64,000 nt of DNA from Blastomonas sp. (GTDB lineage Bacteria > Pseudomonadota > Alphaproteobacteria > Sphingomonadales > Sphingomonadaceae): the NCBI RefSeq assembly GCF_030373265.1, contig NZ_JAUCZC010000004.1:62001-126000 (forward strand), written 5' to 3'. Shown here one piece after another: positions 41,954 to 53,498 of the stretch (its first letter is position 1; each line of letters starts with the position of its first letter). The notes beneath the pieces were generated by a model. That model was not told where the DNA came from, made no database searches, and worked only from the letters and a program-made list of their open reading frames with translations. Position numbers and translations under genes: made by a program.

Positions 41954-43243
41954 ATGACCACACAGACGCCCTCGCCCTCCGCCCCCACCCCCGGCCTGCC
42001 CGCCCGCCAGGCCGCCTTGCGCATGCTCGATGCCGTCATGCGGCGCGGCGAGTCGCTCGACACCGCGCAGCATGCCGCCTGCCAGGGGATCGACGAACGC
42101 TCGGACCGTGCGCTGGCGATGGCGATTGCTGGCGAGGTGCTGCGGCATCTGCCCGGGCTGGATCTGATGATCGACAGCATGACCCGGCTGCCGCTGGCCG
42201 ACGATGCCAAGGCGCGGATGGTGCTGCGCATCATGCTCGCCCAGACCCTGGTTTTGGAAACCCCGCCGCACGCTACCATCGCGACCGCATTGCCGCTGCT
42301 GCAGGGTGGCCCGCGCAAGCTGGCGCATGGCGTCTTCGGCAGCCTGATGCGCGCTGGCGCCACCCTGCCCGCGCCCGAGCTTCCTCCCGCCATCGCACAC
42401 CGCTGGCAGGCGGCATGGGGTGATGCGATGGTCGAAGCCGCAGCTGCCGCACTGGGCACGCCTCCCCCGCTCGACCTCGCGCTGGCCGATGCCGCCGCGA
42501 CCGATCCGCTCGCGGCCGAACTCGGCGGCACCAGCCTGATCCCGGGCCATGTCCGCCTGCCCCGCGGCGGCGCGGTCGAACTGATCCCCGGCTTCGAAGA
42601 GGGCGGATGGTGGGTTCAGGACATCGCCGCCAGCCTGCCCGCGCGCCTGCTCGGCACCAGCCGGGGCGGCCATGTGCTCGACCTGTGTGCTGCGCCCGGG
42701 GGCAAGACGATGCAGCTCGCCGCCGCAGGCTGGCGCGTCACCGCGCTCGACAACTCCGAAAAACGCCTGCGCCGTCTGCGCCAGAACCTGAAGCGCACCG
42801 GGCTCGAGGCAGAGACGGTCACCGCCAACCTGCTCGAATGGCGGCCCGACGAGCAGGCCGACGCGGTGCTGCTCGATGCACCGTGCAGCGCCACCGGCAT
42901 CTTCCGCCGCCACCCCGATGTGCTCTACCGGATCGCACCGCGCCATATCGAGGAGCGCGCAGAGCAACAGGCCGTGCTGCTCGATCGCGCATCGAACTGG
43001 GTCAAGCCCGGCGGCCTGCTGGTCTATGCCGTGTGCTCGCTCGAACCGGAAGAAGGCGAGGCGGTGATCGACCAGTTTCTGGCCGCCGACAGCCGCTTCA
43101 CCATCGACCCTGTGCGCGCCGACGAGCTGCCTGCCGGAGTCGCGCCGGCCCCCCAGGGCCGGGTGCGGACCCTGCCCGGCATGCTGGCCGATGCAGGCGG
43201 GCTCGATGGATTCTTCATGGCGCGACTGCGGCGCACGGCATAA
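41954..43243 (+). CDS. rsmB: 16S rRNA (cytosine-967-C5)-methyltransferase
   Basis: A 429-residue RsmB. The N-terminal ~135 residues are the NusB-like RNA-binding domain. The methyltransferase domain holds L-D-L-C-A-A-P-G-G-K-T (SAM site). The two catalytic Cys lie in D-A-P-C-S-A-T-G (motif IV) and Y-A-V-C-S-L-E-P-E-E (motif VI). It lies upstream of rpe at an 89-base gap. Confidence 0.93.
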   Translation: MTTQTPSPSAPTPGLPARQAALRMLDAVMRRGESLDTAQHAACQGIDERSDRALAMAIAGEVLRHLPGLDLMIDSMTRLPLADDAKARMVLRIMLAQTLVLETPPHATIATALPLLQGGPRKLAHGVFGSLMRAGATLPAPELPPAIAHRWQAAWGDAMVEAAAAALGTPPPLDLALADAAATDPLAAELGGTSLIPGHVRLPRGGAVELIPGFEEGGWWVQDIAASLPARLLGTSRGGHVLDLCAAPGGKTMQLAAAGWRVTALDNSEKRLRRLRQNLKRTGLEAETVTANLLEWRPDEQADAVLLDAPCSATGIFRRHPDVLYRIAPRHIEERAEQQAVLLDRASNWVKPGGLLVYAVCSLEPEEGEAVIDQFLAADSRFTIDPVRADELPAGVAPAPQGRVRTLPGMLADAGGLDGFFMARLRRTA

Positions 43244-43332
43244 AAATACCGGGGCGTCCGGGGATGGGCCAAATCATGTGGAAAAGCCTGCGGACAAACC
43301 TTGCTCCCCCACATGTTGAGGGTTAAGCGCGA

Positions 43333-44001
43333 ATGCATATGTCGCAGCCCCCACTGATAGCCCCCTCGATCCTGTCTGCCGACTTCGCGCGTCTGGGCGA
43401 GGAAGTGCGTGCGATCGATGCGGCCGGCGCCGACTGGATCCACATCGATGTGATGGACGGGCATTTCGTGCCCAACATCACCATCGGCCCGGCGGTGGTG
43501 AAGGCGTTGCGCCCGCACACGACCAAGCCTTTCGACGTGCATCTGATGATTTCGCCGGTCGACCAGTATGTCGAGGCCTTTGCCGATGCCGGCGCGGACA
43601 TCATCACCGTCCATCCCGAGGCCGGCCCGCATGTCCACCGCACCGTCCAGCTGATCAAGTCGCTGGGCAAGAAGGCAGGCGTGGTGCTCAATCCCGCGAC
43701 CCCGGCCAAGATGCTGGATTATCTGATCGACGATATCGATCTGGTGCTGGTGATGAGCGTCAATCCCGGCTTTGGCGGACAAAGCTTCATCTCCAGCCAG
43801 CTGCGCAAGATCGAGGCGATCGCCAAGATGATTTCCAAGACCGGCCGGCATATCGATCTGGAGGTGGACGGCGGTATCGACACGGTCACCGCGCCCCAGG
43901 CGGTGAATGCGGGAGCCACCGCGCTGGTCGCAGGCACCGCGACGTTCAAGGGCGGGCCAGACCATTACGCTGCCAACATCAAGGCGCTCAAAGGCCAATG
44001 A
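43333..44001 (+). CDS. rpe: Ribulose-phosphate 3-epimerase
   Basis: A 222-residue TIM-barrel epimerase of the pentose-phosphate pathway. Metal ligands are in [12 protein letters not shown] and the catalytic Asp in [16 protein letters not shown] is the family signature. The start is either the ATG at 43333 or 43339. It overlaps the heparinase-like gene by ATGA. Confidence 0.95.
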   Translation: MHMSQPPLIAPSILSADFARLGEEVRAIDAAGADWIHIDVMDGHFVPNITIGPAVVKALRPHTTKPFDVHLMISPVDQYVEAFADAGADIITVHPEAGPHVHRTVQLIKSLGKKAGVVLNPATPAKMLDYLIDDIDLVLVMSVNPGFGGQSFISSQLRKIEAIAKMISKTGRHIDLEVDGGIDTVTAPQAVNAGATALVAGTATFKGGPDHYAANIKALKGQ

Positions 44002-45860
44002 CCGATGCCCTGTCCGATAGCCGCCGGACAGGCGCCCTTGCTGCCCAGGCCAGCGAATCCGAGCGGCAGTTGCCGATGATAGGCAGCGATGTGACAGAAT
44101 CCCGACCCGATTTGATCCACACCAGCGAGGCGGATGCGTTGAACGAGCGCAAGCAGCTGATCCGGGTGGACAACGACCGGGGGCTCTCGCTCACCGAGAG
44201 CGTCTTGCATTATTTCACCCGGCTGACCTGGCGCACACCGCTGCACAAATTGCGCCTCAAAGGCCGGTCGCCGCTGCGGCTGCTCGCAGCGCCCGATGAT
44301 CCGTTCATCGGCGATGCGCGACGCGGCAAGGCGATCCGCGCGGGGAATTTCCAGGTGGCAGGCGTCAGCATCGCCACGGCCAAGCTGGATTACGCCAGCC
44401 TCAAGGCCCCCGATGCGGCGTTAGACTATATCCACAGCTTTGCCTGGCTGCGCGATCTTGCCGCCGCTGCGCCGCGCGAGACGTGCGTCCCAGTGGCGGA
44501 GGCTCTGGTCGACCACTGGCTCGACGCCCATCTGGAAACCGTGTCCGACCCCGCCTGGCGCGCGGATATCGCTGCCCGCCGCATCCTCAACTGCGCCGCG
44601 CATGCCCCCCTGATCCTGTCGAGCAGCAATCTGGTGTATCGCTCGCGCGTGCTGCGCAACTTTGCCAGCACCGCAAGGCATCTCGATCACGTCGCCGACA
44701 AGGCGCCCGAAGGCCTTGCGCGGCTGACCGCTTGGGCAGGCGTGGTCGCGGCCTCGCTGCTGCTGCCCGACGGCGAACCGCGCCGGATTTTCGGCGAGGC
44801 GGGCCTGAAGCGCGCGGTCGAAACCTTCATGGGCGAGGACGGTGGTGCATTGTCGCGTTCGCCTCTCGCACAGATCGAGGCGATTCGCGTACTGGCGATG
44901 CTGAAGTCGGTCTATGCCGCGCGCAACGAGCTGCTCTCGCCGATCGTCGAACTCGCGTTGGGCCGTGCGGTGCCGGCGCTGCAGGGGCTGACACATCACG
45001 ATGGCTCGCTCGGAAGCTGGCAGGGATCGGCAGCGATTCCCGCCGAGGCGATGACCACGCTGATCCGTGCCACCGGCGTGCGTTCGCGGCCATTGCGCCA
45101 GGCGCGGCACTGGGGTTTCCAGCGCATTCCTGCCGGGCGCACGGTCGTTCTGGTTGATGGCGGAACCCCGCCGATGGCGCGCCATGCGGTTACGGGCTGC
45201 GCCTCCACGCTCGCCTTCGAGATGAGCCACGGCCCCCATCGCCTGATCGTCAACTGCGGCGGTGCCGGCATGTTGCCGCCCGATATGCCCGCATCGCTGA
45301 TCCGGGGCCTGCGCGCCACAGCCGCGCATTCGACTCTGTGCCTCGACGATACCAACAGCACCGCCGTGCTTCCCAAGGGGCAGCTCGGCAAGGGCGTCGG
45401 CCTGGTCGAACTCGATCGCCGCGATACTGATGATTCGGTGCGGCTGGACATGAGCCATGATGGCTATGCCAAGCGCCACGGCCTGCTCCACCGCCGCCTG
45501 CTGGTGCTGCGCAGCGACGGGCGTGAGCTGCGCGGCGAGGATGTGCTGCTGCCTGTGCCGAAAACTGGCCTGGGACGCGGCTTCGGACGCAGCCGGACCG
45601 GCGAGGTGCCGTTCGCGATCCGCTTCCATCTTGGGCTCGATGTCGAAGCCCATCTGGCCGCCGATGCCCTGAGCGTGTTCCTGCGCGTCGCCGATGGCTC
45701 GCTGTGGCAGTTCCGTTCGGCAGCGGCCAGCGTCACCCTCGAAGAAAGCCTGTGGGTCGACGACCGCGGGCAAATCCAGCCCAGCCAGCAGATTGTGCTC
45801 ACCGGCTCCGCGTCCAGCGGCGGTGGCAACTATGGCTGGCTTCTCAAACACATGGGATGA
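43998..45860 (+). CDS. Heparinase II/III-family protein
   Basis: A 620-residue protein. The N-terminal alpha-helical half and the C-terminal beta-sandwich match heparinase II/III-like polysaccharide lyases. The latter includes [16 protein letters not shown] and V-P-F-A-I-R-F-H-L. No clear signal peptide is present at the start, which is unusual for a lyase acting outside the cell. It is flanked by rpe and purH. This rsmB-rpe-heparinase-purH row is, as I recall, conserved in alphaproteobacteria, so the protein may have a core cellular role. Confidence 0.85.
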   Translation: MTDALSDSRRTGALAAQASESERQLPMIGSDVTESRPDLIHTSEADALNERKQLIRVDNDRGLSLTESVLHYFTRLTWRTPLHKLRLKGRSPLRLLAAPDDPFIGDARRGKAIRAGNFQVAGVSIATAKLDYASLKAPDAALDYIHSFAWLRDLAAAAPRETCVPVAEALVDHWLDAHLETVSDPAWRADIAARRILNCAAHAPLILSSSNLVYRSRVLRNFASTARHLDHVADKAPEGLARLTAWAGVVAASLLLPDGEPRRIFGEAGLKRAVETFMGEDGGALSRSPLAQIEAIRVLAMLKSVYAARNELLSPIVELALGRAVPALQGLTHHDGSLGSWQGSAAIPAEAMTTLIRATGVRSRPLRQARHWGFQRIPAGRTVVLVDGGTPPMARHAVTGCASTLAFEMSHGPHRLIVNCGGAGMLPPDMPASLIRGLRATAAHSTLCLDDTNSTAVLPKGQLGKGVGLVELDRRDTDDSVRLDMSHDGYAKRHGLLHRRLLVLRSDGRELRGEDVLLPVPKTGLGRGFGRSRTGEVPFAIRFHLGLDVEAHLAADALSVFLRVADGSLWQFRSAAASVTLEESLWVDDRGQIQPSQQIVLTGSASSGGGNYGWLLKHMG

Positions 45861-45866
45861 GTTGAA

Positions 45867-47456
45867 TTGACTGATATTGCGATCAAGCGCGCGCTGCTTT
45901 CCGTCTCGGACAAAAGCGGTCTGGCTGAACTCGGGGCAAAGCTAGCCGCGCACGGCGTCGAACTGGTCTCGACCGGCGGCACCGCCAAGGCCCTGCGCGA
46001 TGCGGGCCTCGCCGTGCGCGACATCTCCGAGATCACCGATTTCCCCGAAATGATGGACGGCCGCGTCAAGACCTTGCACCCGATGGTGCATGGCGGGCTG
46101 CTTGCGGTGCGGGACAACGCCGACCATGTCGCCGCGATGGAAGCGCACGGCATCGGCGCGATCGATCTGGTGGTGGTCAACCTCTACCCCTTCGCTGCGA
46201 CCGTCGCCAAGGGCGCCGAGCGTGACGAGATCATCGAGAATATCGACATCGGCGGCCCCAGCATGGTGCGTTCGGCGGCCAAGAATCACGCCTTCGTGAC
46301 CATCGTCACCGATCCTGCCGATTATGCGACGCTGACCGCCGAGATGGACGCCAGCAACGGCGCCACCACCCTCGCCTTCCGCCGCAAGCTCGCCGCGAAG
46401 GCCTATGCCGCCACCGCAGAATATGACGCGATGATCGCCAGCTGGTTCGCCTTTGCCGACCAGGGCGAGATGTTCCCCGAAAAGCTCTCGGTGCCGTTCC
46501 GCAAGGGCCAGGCGCTGCGCTATGGCGAAAACCCGCACCAGAATGCGGCTCTATACCTCCCCGCCTTCGCGCCCGGCGGATCGCTCGCCGACCACCGCCA
46601 GGTGCAGGGCAAGGAGCTGAGCTACAACAACTTGAACGACGCCGATGCCGCGCTCGAACTAGTCGCCGAATTCCGCGACGGCCCGCCGACCGTGGTCATC
46701 GTCAAGCACGCCAACCCGTGCGGTGTGGCGAGCGGCGATGATCTGGTCAGCGCCTACAAGGCCGCGCTGCAGTGCGACAGCGTATCGGCTTTCGGCGGGA
46801 TCATCGCGGTCAATCGTCCGCTCGACGGTCCAACCGCCGAGGCGATCAGCGACATCTTCACCGAAGTGGTCTGCGCGCCCGATGCCGATGAGGCCGCGAA
46901 AGCCGTGTTCGCTAAAAAGAAGAATCTGCGCCTGATCCTCACCGGCGATCTGCCCGATCCCGCGCGCGGCGGCATGAGCCTGCGCACGATCGCGGGCGGT
47001 GCGCTGTTCCAGTCGCGCGACAACGGCCGGATCACCCGCGATGACCTCAAGGTCGTGACCAAGCGCGCACCGAGCGAGCAGGAGCTCACCGATTGCCTGT
47101 TCGCCTGGACCGTCGCCAAGCACGTCAAGTCGAACGCGATCGTCTACGCCAAGGATGGATCGACCGCAGGAATTGGCGCAGGCCAGATGAACCGCCGCGA
47201 TTCGGCGCGGATCGCCGCTTCCAAGGCGATCGAGGCCGCAGAAACCTTTGGCTGGTCCGAACCCCGCACCAAGGGCTCCTCGGTCGCGTCGGACGCGTTC
47301 TTTCCCTTCGCCGATGGGCTATTGGCAGCGGTCGAAGCAGGCGCCACCGCGGTGATCCAGCCGGGCGGCTCGATGCGCGATGACGAAGTGATCGCCGCAG
47401 CCGATGAGGCGGGCCTGGCGATGGTCTTCACCGGGATGCGCCATTTCAGGCACTGA
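45867..47456 (+). CDS. purH: AICAR transformylase/IMP cyclohydrolase
   Basis: A 529-residue bifunctional PurH doing the last two purine steps to IMP. The N-terminal cyclohydrolase domain has L-L-S-V-S-D-K-S-G and [15 protein letters not shown]. The C-terminal transformylase has K-H-A-N-P-C-G-V-A and F-F-P-F-A-D-G. It starts at TTG 45867; no in-frame ATG lies near, and a GATGAG site lies about 8 bases upstream. Confidence 0.94.
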   Translation: MTDIAIKRALLSVSDKSGLAELGAKLAAHGVELVSTGGTAKALRDAGLAVRDISEITDFPEMMDGRVKTLHPMVHGGLLAVRDNADHVAAMEAHGIGAIDLVVVNLYPFAATVAKGAERDEIIENIDIGGPSMVRSAAKNHAFVTIVTDPADYATLTAEMDASNGATTLAFRRKLAAKAYAATAEYDAMIASWFAFADQGEMFPEKLSVPFRKGQALRYGENPHQNAALYLPAFAPGGSLADHRQVQGKELSYNNLNDADAALELVAEFRDGPPTVVIVKHANPCGVASGDDLVSAYKAALQCDSVSAFGGIIAVNRPLDGPTAEAISDIFTEVVCAPDADEAAKAVFAKKKNLRLILTGDLPDPARGGMSLRTIAGGALFQSRDNGRITRDDLKVVTKRAPSEQELTDCLFAWTVAKHVKSNAIVYAKDGSTAGIGAGQMNRRDSARIAASKAIEAAETFGWSEPRTKGSSVASDAFFPFADGLLAAVEAGATAVIQPGGSMRDDEVIAAADEAGLAMVFTGMRHFRH

Positions 47457-47472
47457 TGATGCTGCGCGGTGA

Positions 47473-49176
47473 TCAAACGCCAAAGGCGTTGAGCACCGCG
47501 TCGCCTACGCCCTTCAGCCCGCGCCCCAGAAACCCGCGTCGGACCGCCCCGTCTGGCCGGGGCTGGTGGATATAGCTGCCTGTCCCATCGAACCGGTCGT
47601 CGAACAGACTGGCCTGACCGAAGAGATACGGGCGGAACGAGGCGGAGCGCACCGCGCTGTAAGCCAGCCCGGCATCGAACCCGAGCACCAGCCGCCGGCT
47701 GATCGCCCGGCCATCGGTCGCCTGGGTGACCTGCACCCCCCGGTTGCCCTGCACGATCAAGGTGCACGGCCCTGCAAAGATCAGATACCGAAACTGCATC
47801 GTCATCCACGAGACCAGCGACCCGAACCGCCACCGGCGCTCGATGACCAGACGTTCGCCGCGCGGCTTGATCACACCGATCAGCGCGCGCGGCTTGAGCA
47901 CCACGGCCCCACCAGCCGGGACCGTCACCAGCGCCAGTTCATGGTGCTGCTCGCCATCGGCTGCCGAAACCGTGACATGATCGGGCTGGGGGCTTTTAAA
48001 GCGTTGCAGATTGACCAGACCCGCTGCCAGGCAGGTCAACGGAATCGACCAGTCGAGCACCAGAACATCATCGGCGCGCGCATGGACCGCGCGTTCCTGC
48101 ACGCCTGATCGCAGCAGCAATTCGGTGTGGCTGTCGATCGGAACCTGGATCGAGGTTTCCGATCGGCTGGCAGCGGAACCGGGACCAGCGTCGCGAAGCG
48201 TCAGCCCGGTGCTTCGGTCGATCAACCTTGCCAGCACGAAGTAGCGGAACATCGCATAAACCGGCGGAAGCAGCACCGCGAGCAGCACCAGCAGGGCCGC
48301 ATGCAATCCGTGCTGCTTCAGCGCCGAGCGAACCAGATTAGGGGCTCTGGAAGCGGCATCTGCCGACAGAGCATCGACCCTCTGAGCCAATGCGCGGTTG
48401 GCCTCGCGAGCGATCTGCGCGCTATCCGCCACGGTCTCGCGCTGCAGCGACATGGCGCGCACAGCCGCGCGCCGGCCCGCGAGCGTTTGAGCGCTGGCCG
48501 CCAGCGCCGCACGCGCTGTGTCCAGTTCGCTGTCCATCTGCCGAAGCTGGATCACCCGTGTGCAGACCACCGGGACAGCCACACTGCGGCACAGCGGATC
48601 GCGACGCTGGGTCCGCGCCAGCTGGGCCAGGGCATTGCGCTGGCGCACCCGCGCATTGAAGGCCTGGCGTTGGCGTTCGTGCGCCGCTGTTGCCGATGCA
48701 AGCGATTGGCGCTCAAACGCGGTCGCCAGATTCTGCCGCCGCAATGCGACGAGCGCGGCCGCCCGTGTGAGCACCGGACTGTCGACATATTCGGCGCGGT
48801 AGCTCGCAAGGATACGCTCCGATGATCCCTGGGCGGCGGCCAGAGCCAGCTGCGTCGGCGACAGGATACGCGCGTCCGTCCGACGACGCCTGTCCGCGAT
48901 GTCACGCGCTGCGATATCGAGCTGCGCCGCCGTGGCCCCGCGCAAACGTTCGATTTCGGCGTCGGCGGATCGGACAGCACTGTCGGCCTGCTGCGCGAAC
49001 GCGCCCTGCGATGCGGTCAGCGTATCCGATGTCGACTGGATCGCAACCGCTTCGCGTTGCCATTCGGCGACCCGGCCGGGCAGGTTCTGCCACAATGCGA
49101 GGATCGTCACGATCAGCAGGAACAGCGCCAAGAGCTGAAAGCCGCGCTTGAGCACCCATTGCATTATTGGCAGCAT
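47473..49176 (-). CDS. Large membrane coiled-coil protein of unknown function
   Basis: A 567-residue protein. TM1 at residues 12-29; a periplasmic (inferred) Ala/Arg/Gln coiled coil, 35-275, with two Cys at 196 and 205; TM2 at 291-315; then a beta-rich cytoplasmic C-terminus. The section [14 protein letters not shown] and [13 protein letters not shown] recalls AIM24/TIGR00266 folds, but the match is weak. I do not recognise a function. It is convergent with purH and is not in an operon. Confidence 0.75.
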   Translation of the reverse strand: MLPIMQWVLKRGFQLLALFLLIVTILALWQNLPGRVAEWQREAVAIQSTSDTLTASQGAFAQQADSAVRSADAEIERLRGATAAQLDIAARDIADRRRRTDARILSPTQLALAAAQGSSERILASYRAEYVDSPVLTRAAALVALRRQNLATAFERQSLASATAAHERQRQAFNARVRQRNALAQLARTQRRDPLCRSVAVPVVCTRVIQLRQMDSELDTARAALAASAQTLAGRRAAVRAMSLQRETVADSAQIAREANRALAQRVDALSADAASRAPNLVRSALKQHGLHAALLVLLAVLLPPVYAMFRYFVLARLIDRSTGLTLRDAGPGSAASRSETSIQVPIDSHTELLLRSGVQERAVHARADDVLVLDWSIPLTCLAAGLVNLQRFKSPQPDHVTVSAADGEQHHELALVTVPAGGAVVLKPRALIGVIKPRGERLVIERRWRFGSLVSWMTMQFRYLIFAGPCTLIVQGNRGVQVTQATDGRAISRRLVLGFDAGLAYSAVRSASFRPYLFGQASLFDDRFDGTGSYIHQPRPDGAVRRGFLGRGLKGVGDAVLNAFGV

Positions 49177-49282
49177 GGCGGCGATCCAGGTTCAAGGCGA
49201 ATATCCCGGCAAACCATGGCCGAGAGCCCGGTTCGGCATCCGAAAAGCGCCGCTACAGAACCGTATAACGCATCAGACACAA

Positions 49283-49310
49283 AAAAGGCGGCCCGCAAGA
49301 GCCGCCTTTT
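49283..49310 (-). terminator. Intrinsic terminator of etfBA
   Basis: A perfect 10-bp stem AAAAGGCGGC/GCCGCCTTTT with an 8-base loop; six T's on the minus strand. It starts 24 bases past the etfA stop. Confidence 0.88.
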
Positions 49311-49333
49311 CTGCAATAGGTTGGTCCCGTCGA

Positions 49334-50263
49334 TCAAAGCTTGCTGGTCAGCTCCGGTACCGCGGTGAACAGGTCCGCGACCAGGCCGATATCGGCCACC
49401 TGGAAAATCGGGGCGTCCTCGTCCTTGTTGATGGCGACGATGGTCTTGGAGTCCTTCATGCCGGCAAGGTGCTGGATCGCGCCGGAAATGCCGACCGCGA
49501 TGTACACCTCAGGCGCAACGATCTTGCCGGTCTGGCCGACCTGATAGTCGTTGGGGACATAGCCGGCATCGACCGCGGCGCGCGATGCACCGATGCCTGC
49601 GCCGAGCTTGTCGGCGAGCGGCGTGATCACTTCCTCGAACTTCTCGCCCGAACCCAGCGCACGGCCACCCGATACGATGATCTTGGCGCTGGTCAGTTCA
49701 GGCCGCTCGCTCTTGGCGATCTCGGCGCTGACGAAGCTCGACAGGCCGGCATCCGATGCGCCGCCGATCGATTCGACCTTGCCCGAGCCGCCTTCGGTCG
49801 CGGCCTTGTCGAACGCGGTGCCGCGCACAGTGATCACCAGCTTTGCATCCGACGATTCGACGGTGGCAATCGCGTTGCCGGCATAGATCGGACGGGTGAA
49901 GGTCTTGGGACCCTCGACCGAAAGGATGTCCGAGATCTGCATCACGTCAAGCAGCGCAGCCACGCGCGGCGCGATGTTCTTGCCGGTGGTGGTGGCGGGC
50001 GCGAGGAACGCGTCGTGATGGCCCATCAGGTCGGCGATCAGCGGCGCGACGTTTTCAGCCAATGCGTTTTCGAGTGCCGCGTCATCTGCGAGGTGCACGG
50101 TGCTGACACCGGCGACCTTGGCGACCTGATCGGCCACCGCAGCACAGCCCTTGCCCGCGACCAGCGCGTGGACTTCACCCAGCTGGCTGGCGGCGGTGAC
50201 CACAGCCAGCGTTGCATCCTTCATGACCGCATTGTCATGTTCAACCCATACGAGCGTCTTCAT
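49334..50263 (-). CDS. etfA: Electron transfer flavoprotein alpha subunit
   Basis: A 309-residue EtfA, which with EtfB passes electrons from acyl-CoA dehydrogenases to the ubiquinone pool. The C-terminal FAD domain shows V-S-G-G-R-A-L-G-S (phosphate loop), [10 protein letters not shown] and G-I-S-G-A-I-Q-H. The N-terminus holds the ETF fold. It overlaps etfB by ATGA. Confidence 0.95.
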   Translation of the reverse strand: MKTLVWVEHDNAVMKDATLAVVTAASQLGEVHALVAGKGCAAVADQVAKVAGVSTVHLADDAALENALAENVAPLIADLMGHHDAFLAPATTTGKNIAPRVAALLDVMQISDILSVEGPKTFTRPIYAGNAIATVESSDAKLVITVRGTAFDKAATEGGSGKVESIGGASDAGLSSFVSAEIAKSERPELTSAKIIVSGGRALGSGEKFEEVITPLADKLGAGIGASRAAVDAGYVPNDYQVGQTGKIVAPEVYIAVGISGAIQHLAGMKDSKTIVAINKDEDAPIFQVADIGLVADLFTAVPELTSKL

Positions 50264-51009
50264 GCGCCAACTCCCATTGTCTTGAGCTTTTCAACCAGAG
50301 CGTCGACATCCGCCACCTTGATGCCGGCGCTGCGCACCGGCGGTTCGGCAACCTTGAGCGTGGTCAGACGCGGGGTGATGTCCACGCCGTAATCCGCAGG
50401 GGTCTTGGTATCGAGCGGCTTCTTCTTCGCCTTCATGATGTTGGGCAGCGAGGCATACCGCGGCTCGTTGAGGCGAAGATCGGTGGTGACGATCGCAGGC
50501 GTATTGAGCTTGACCGTCTGCAGGCCGCCATCGACGTCGCGCGCGACGGTGATGCTGCCGGCTTCTACGGTGACCGTGTTGGCGAACGTCGCCTGGCCCC
50601 AGCCGAGCAAGGCTGCGAGCATCTGGCCGGTCTGGTTGCTGTCATCGTCGATCGCCTGCTTGCCCAGCAGGATCAGGCCGGGATTTTCCTCAGCCGCCAC
50701 CTTGGCGAGCAGCTTGGCGACGGCCAAAGGCTCGACGGTTTCGTCGGTTTCGATCAGGATCGCGCGATCGGCGCCCATGGCGAGCGCGGTGCGCAGCGTT
50801 TCGGCAGCCTTGGCAGGCCCGACCGAGACGGCGATGACCTCTTCGGCGTTGCCCGCTTCCTTGATGCGCAGCGCCTCTTCGACGGCGATTTCGTCGAACG
50901 GGTTCATGCTCATCTTGACGTTGGCGAGGTCGACACCCGACCCATCCGCCTTCACGCGCGGCTTCACGTTGTAATCGATAACCCGTTTCACGGGCACAAG
51001 GATCTTCAT
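50260..51009 (-). CDS. etfB: Electron transfer flavoprotein beta subunit
   Basis: A 249-residue EtfB that binds AMP and docks dehydrogenases. Family blocks are [24 protein letters not shown] and the signature [19 protein letters not shown]. It opens the etfBA pair. A repeat separates it from sucC. Confidence 0.95.
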   Translation of the reverse strand: MKILVPVKRVIDYNVKPRVKADGSGVDLANVKMSMNPFDEIAVEEALRIKEAGNAEEVIAVSVGPAKAAETLRTALAMGADRAILIETDETVEPLAVAKLLAKVAAEENPGLILLGKQAIDDDSNQTGQMLAALLGWGQATFANTVTVEAGSITVARDVDGGLQTVKLNTPAIVTTDLRLNEPRYASLPNIMKAKKKPLDTKTPADYGVDITPRLTTLKVAEPPVRSAGIKVADVDALVEKLKTMGVGA

Positions 51010-51098
51010 GGCGCTTCCTTCCCTAATGGTCGTGAGACAGATTTAGTTTCCGTTCACGTAAACGTCAAGTGGTGCACAGATGTCCCCTGCGCCCCAAG

Positions 51099-51192
51099 CC
51101 CCGGTCCCCCGCGAAGGCGGGGGTCCATCTCCTAAGCTGTCAACTGGACGCAGCGGTCAGGAGATGGGCCCCTGCCTTCGCAGGGGACCGGG
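51099..51192. repeat. Family B intergenic palindrome, copy 1
   Basis: CCCCGGTCCCCCGCGAAGGCGGGGGTCCATCTCC on the left, inverted at the right as GGAGATGGGCCCCTGCCTTCGCAGGGGACCGGG. Each arm has an inner hairpin around GCGAAGGC or GCCTTCGC. It lies between sucC and etfB. The second copy is at 57001. Confidence 0.82.
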
Positions 51193-51201
51193 ATCGCAAG
51201 C

Positions 51202-52401
<1,200 letters not shown>

Positions 52402-52562
52402 GAAGGATCCCATGCCTTTCTGAGCGGGCCGGGCGTGCGACTCACAAGCGGTCGACACCGGGCCAGTAAGCGGTCGATGAACGGTTGTGAGGGGCGCTAA
52501 AGCATAGACGCGCCGTAAAGGAAACCCCGCAATCGCGCCAGTCGGTCTGTGTTGGGTGCCGC

Positions 52563-52901
52563 TCAGTTGCGCACAACGCACACCACTCCCGACGAACTGA
52601 CCACAGCCAGGATTTCAGGATCGCGCAAGCCGCGCGTCAGCCGCAGGAATTCTTCGAAGTCGCCAGCGCGCTGTAGGCGCCCGAGGCGACCAAGCCGCTG
52701 CAACTGCGCCAGCGAAAGCCGGTCGACCATCCGCTGCGCCATGCACTCCGAGACCGGAGCGCTGAGACCGGTGTTTTCCAGCGCGGCGCGGGTGCGCGCC
52801 TCAGGGGTCGCGCACCCGGCAAGCATCAGGGCAGAGGCACCGATCGCGACCAGCGCGCAGATGCGCGGCGTCGTGCGACGATCCCCTGGCCCGCGGCGCA
52901 T
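52563..52901 (-). CDS. Small predicted lipoprotein downstream of ppa
   Basis: A 112-residue lipoprotein with lipobox L-A-G-C-A-T. The mature part is one helical domain with two Cys (E-C-M-A, V-V-C-V) that may pair. It starts inside the ppa stop codon (TGATG overlap), so it is translated together with ppa. I do not recognise a function. Confidence 0.7.
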   Translation of the reverse strand: MRRGPGDRRTTPRICALVAIGASALMLAGCATPEARTRAALENTGLSAPVSECMAQRMVDRLSLAQLQRLGRLGRLQRAGDFEEFLRLTRGLRDPEILAVVSSSGVVCVVRN

Positions 52902-53440
52902 CAGCCGGCCTTGGTCGTCTTGGCGCGTTCGATCGCCTCGATGATCACCTGACGCGCTTCTGCAGCGTCGCCCCATTTGCCGATTCGCACCCACTTTTCG
53001 GCTTCCAGATCCTTGTAGTGGGTGAAGAAGTGCTCGATCTGCGCAAAGACGATGTCGGGCAGGTCGCTCTTTTCGCGGACATCGGTATAGTACGGGAAGG
53101 TGTCGGTGTCGGGAACACAGACAATCTTCTCGTCGCCGCCGTGTTCGTCTTCCAGATTGAGCACCGCAATCGGCCGGGCGCGGACCACGCATCCGGGGAT
53201 GAACGGTGAACGTGCCACCACCAGCGCATCGAGCGGATCGCCATCGGGCGACAGCGTGTGCGGGATAAAGCCGTAATTGGCGGGGTAGCGCATCGGCGTG
53301 TGCAGGATACGGTCAACGAACAGCGCGCCCGACGTCTTGTCGAACTCGTACTTCACCGGTTCGCCGCCAGTGGGCACCTCGATGATGACATTGACATTGT
53401 TTGGCGGATTCTTGCCGATCGGAATTTCTTTGATAAACAT
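52901..53440 (-). CDS. ppa: Inorganic pyrophosphatase (family I)
   Basis: A 179-residue soluble pyrophosphatase. The signature D-G-D-P-L-D-A-L-V-V with the metal Asp residues is intact, as are K-Y-E-x-D-K-x-S-G and Y-P-A-N-Y-G-F-I. It drives biosynthesis by removing pyrophosphate. Confidence 0.95.
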   Translation of the reverse strand: MFIKEIPIGKNPPNNVNVIIEVPTGGEPVKYEFDKTSGALFVDRILHTPMRYPANYGFIPHTLSPDGDPLDALVVARSPFIPGCVVRARPIAVLNLEDEHGGDEKIVCVPDTDTFPYYTDVREKSDLPDIVFAQIEHFFTHYKDLEAEKWVRIGKWGDAAEARQVIIEAIERAKTTKAG

Positions 53441-53498
53441 AAGGAAGAAGGCCTTTGTTCTGGTTTTTCGCTGAACGGTCGCGCCCGTTTTTCAGCGT

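Noticed and set aside
44421-45851. A 476-codon minus-strand open frame
   Set aside because: Antisense to the heparinase-like gene; no recognisable sequence.
49148-50392. A 414-codon plus-strand open frame
   Set aside because: Antisense to etfA and crosses the etfBA terminator.
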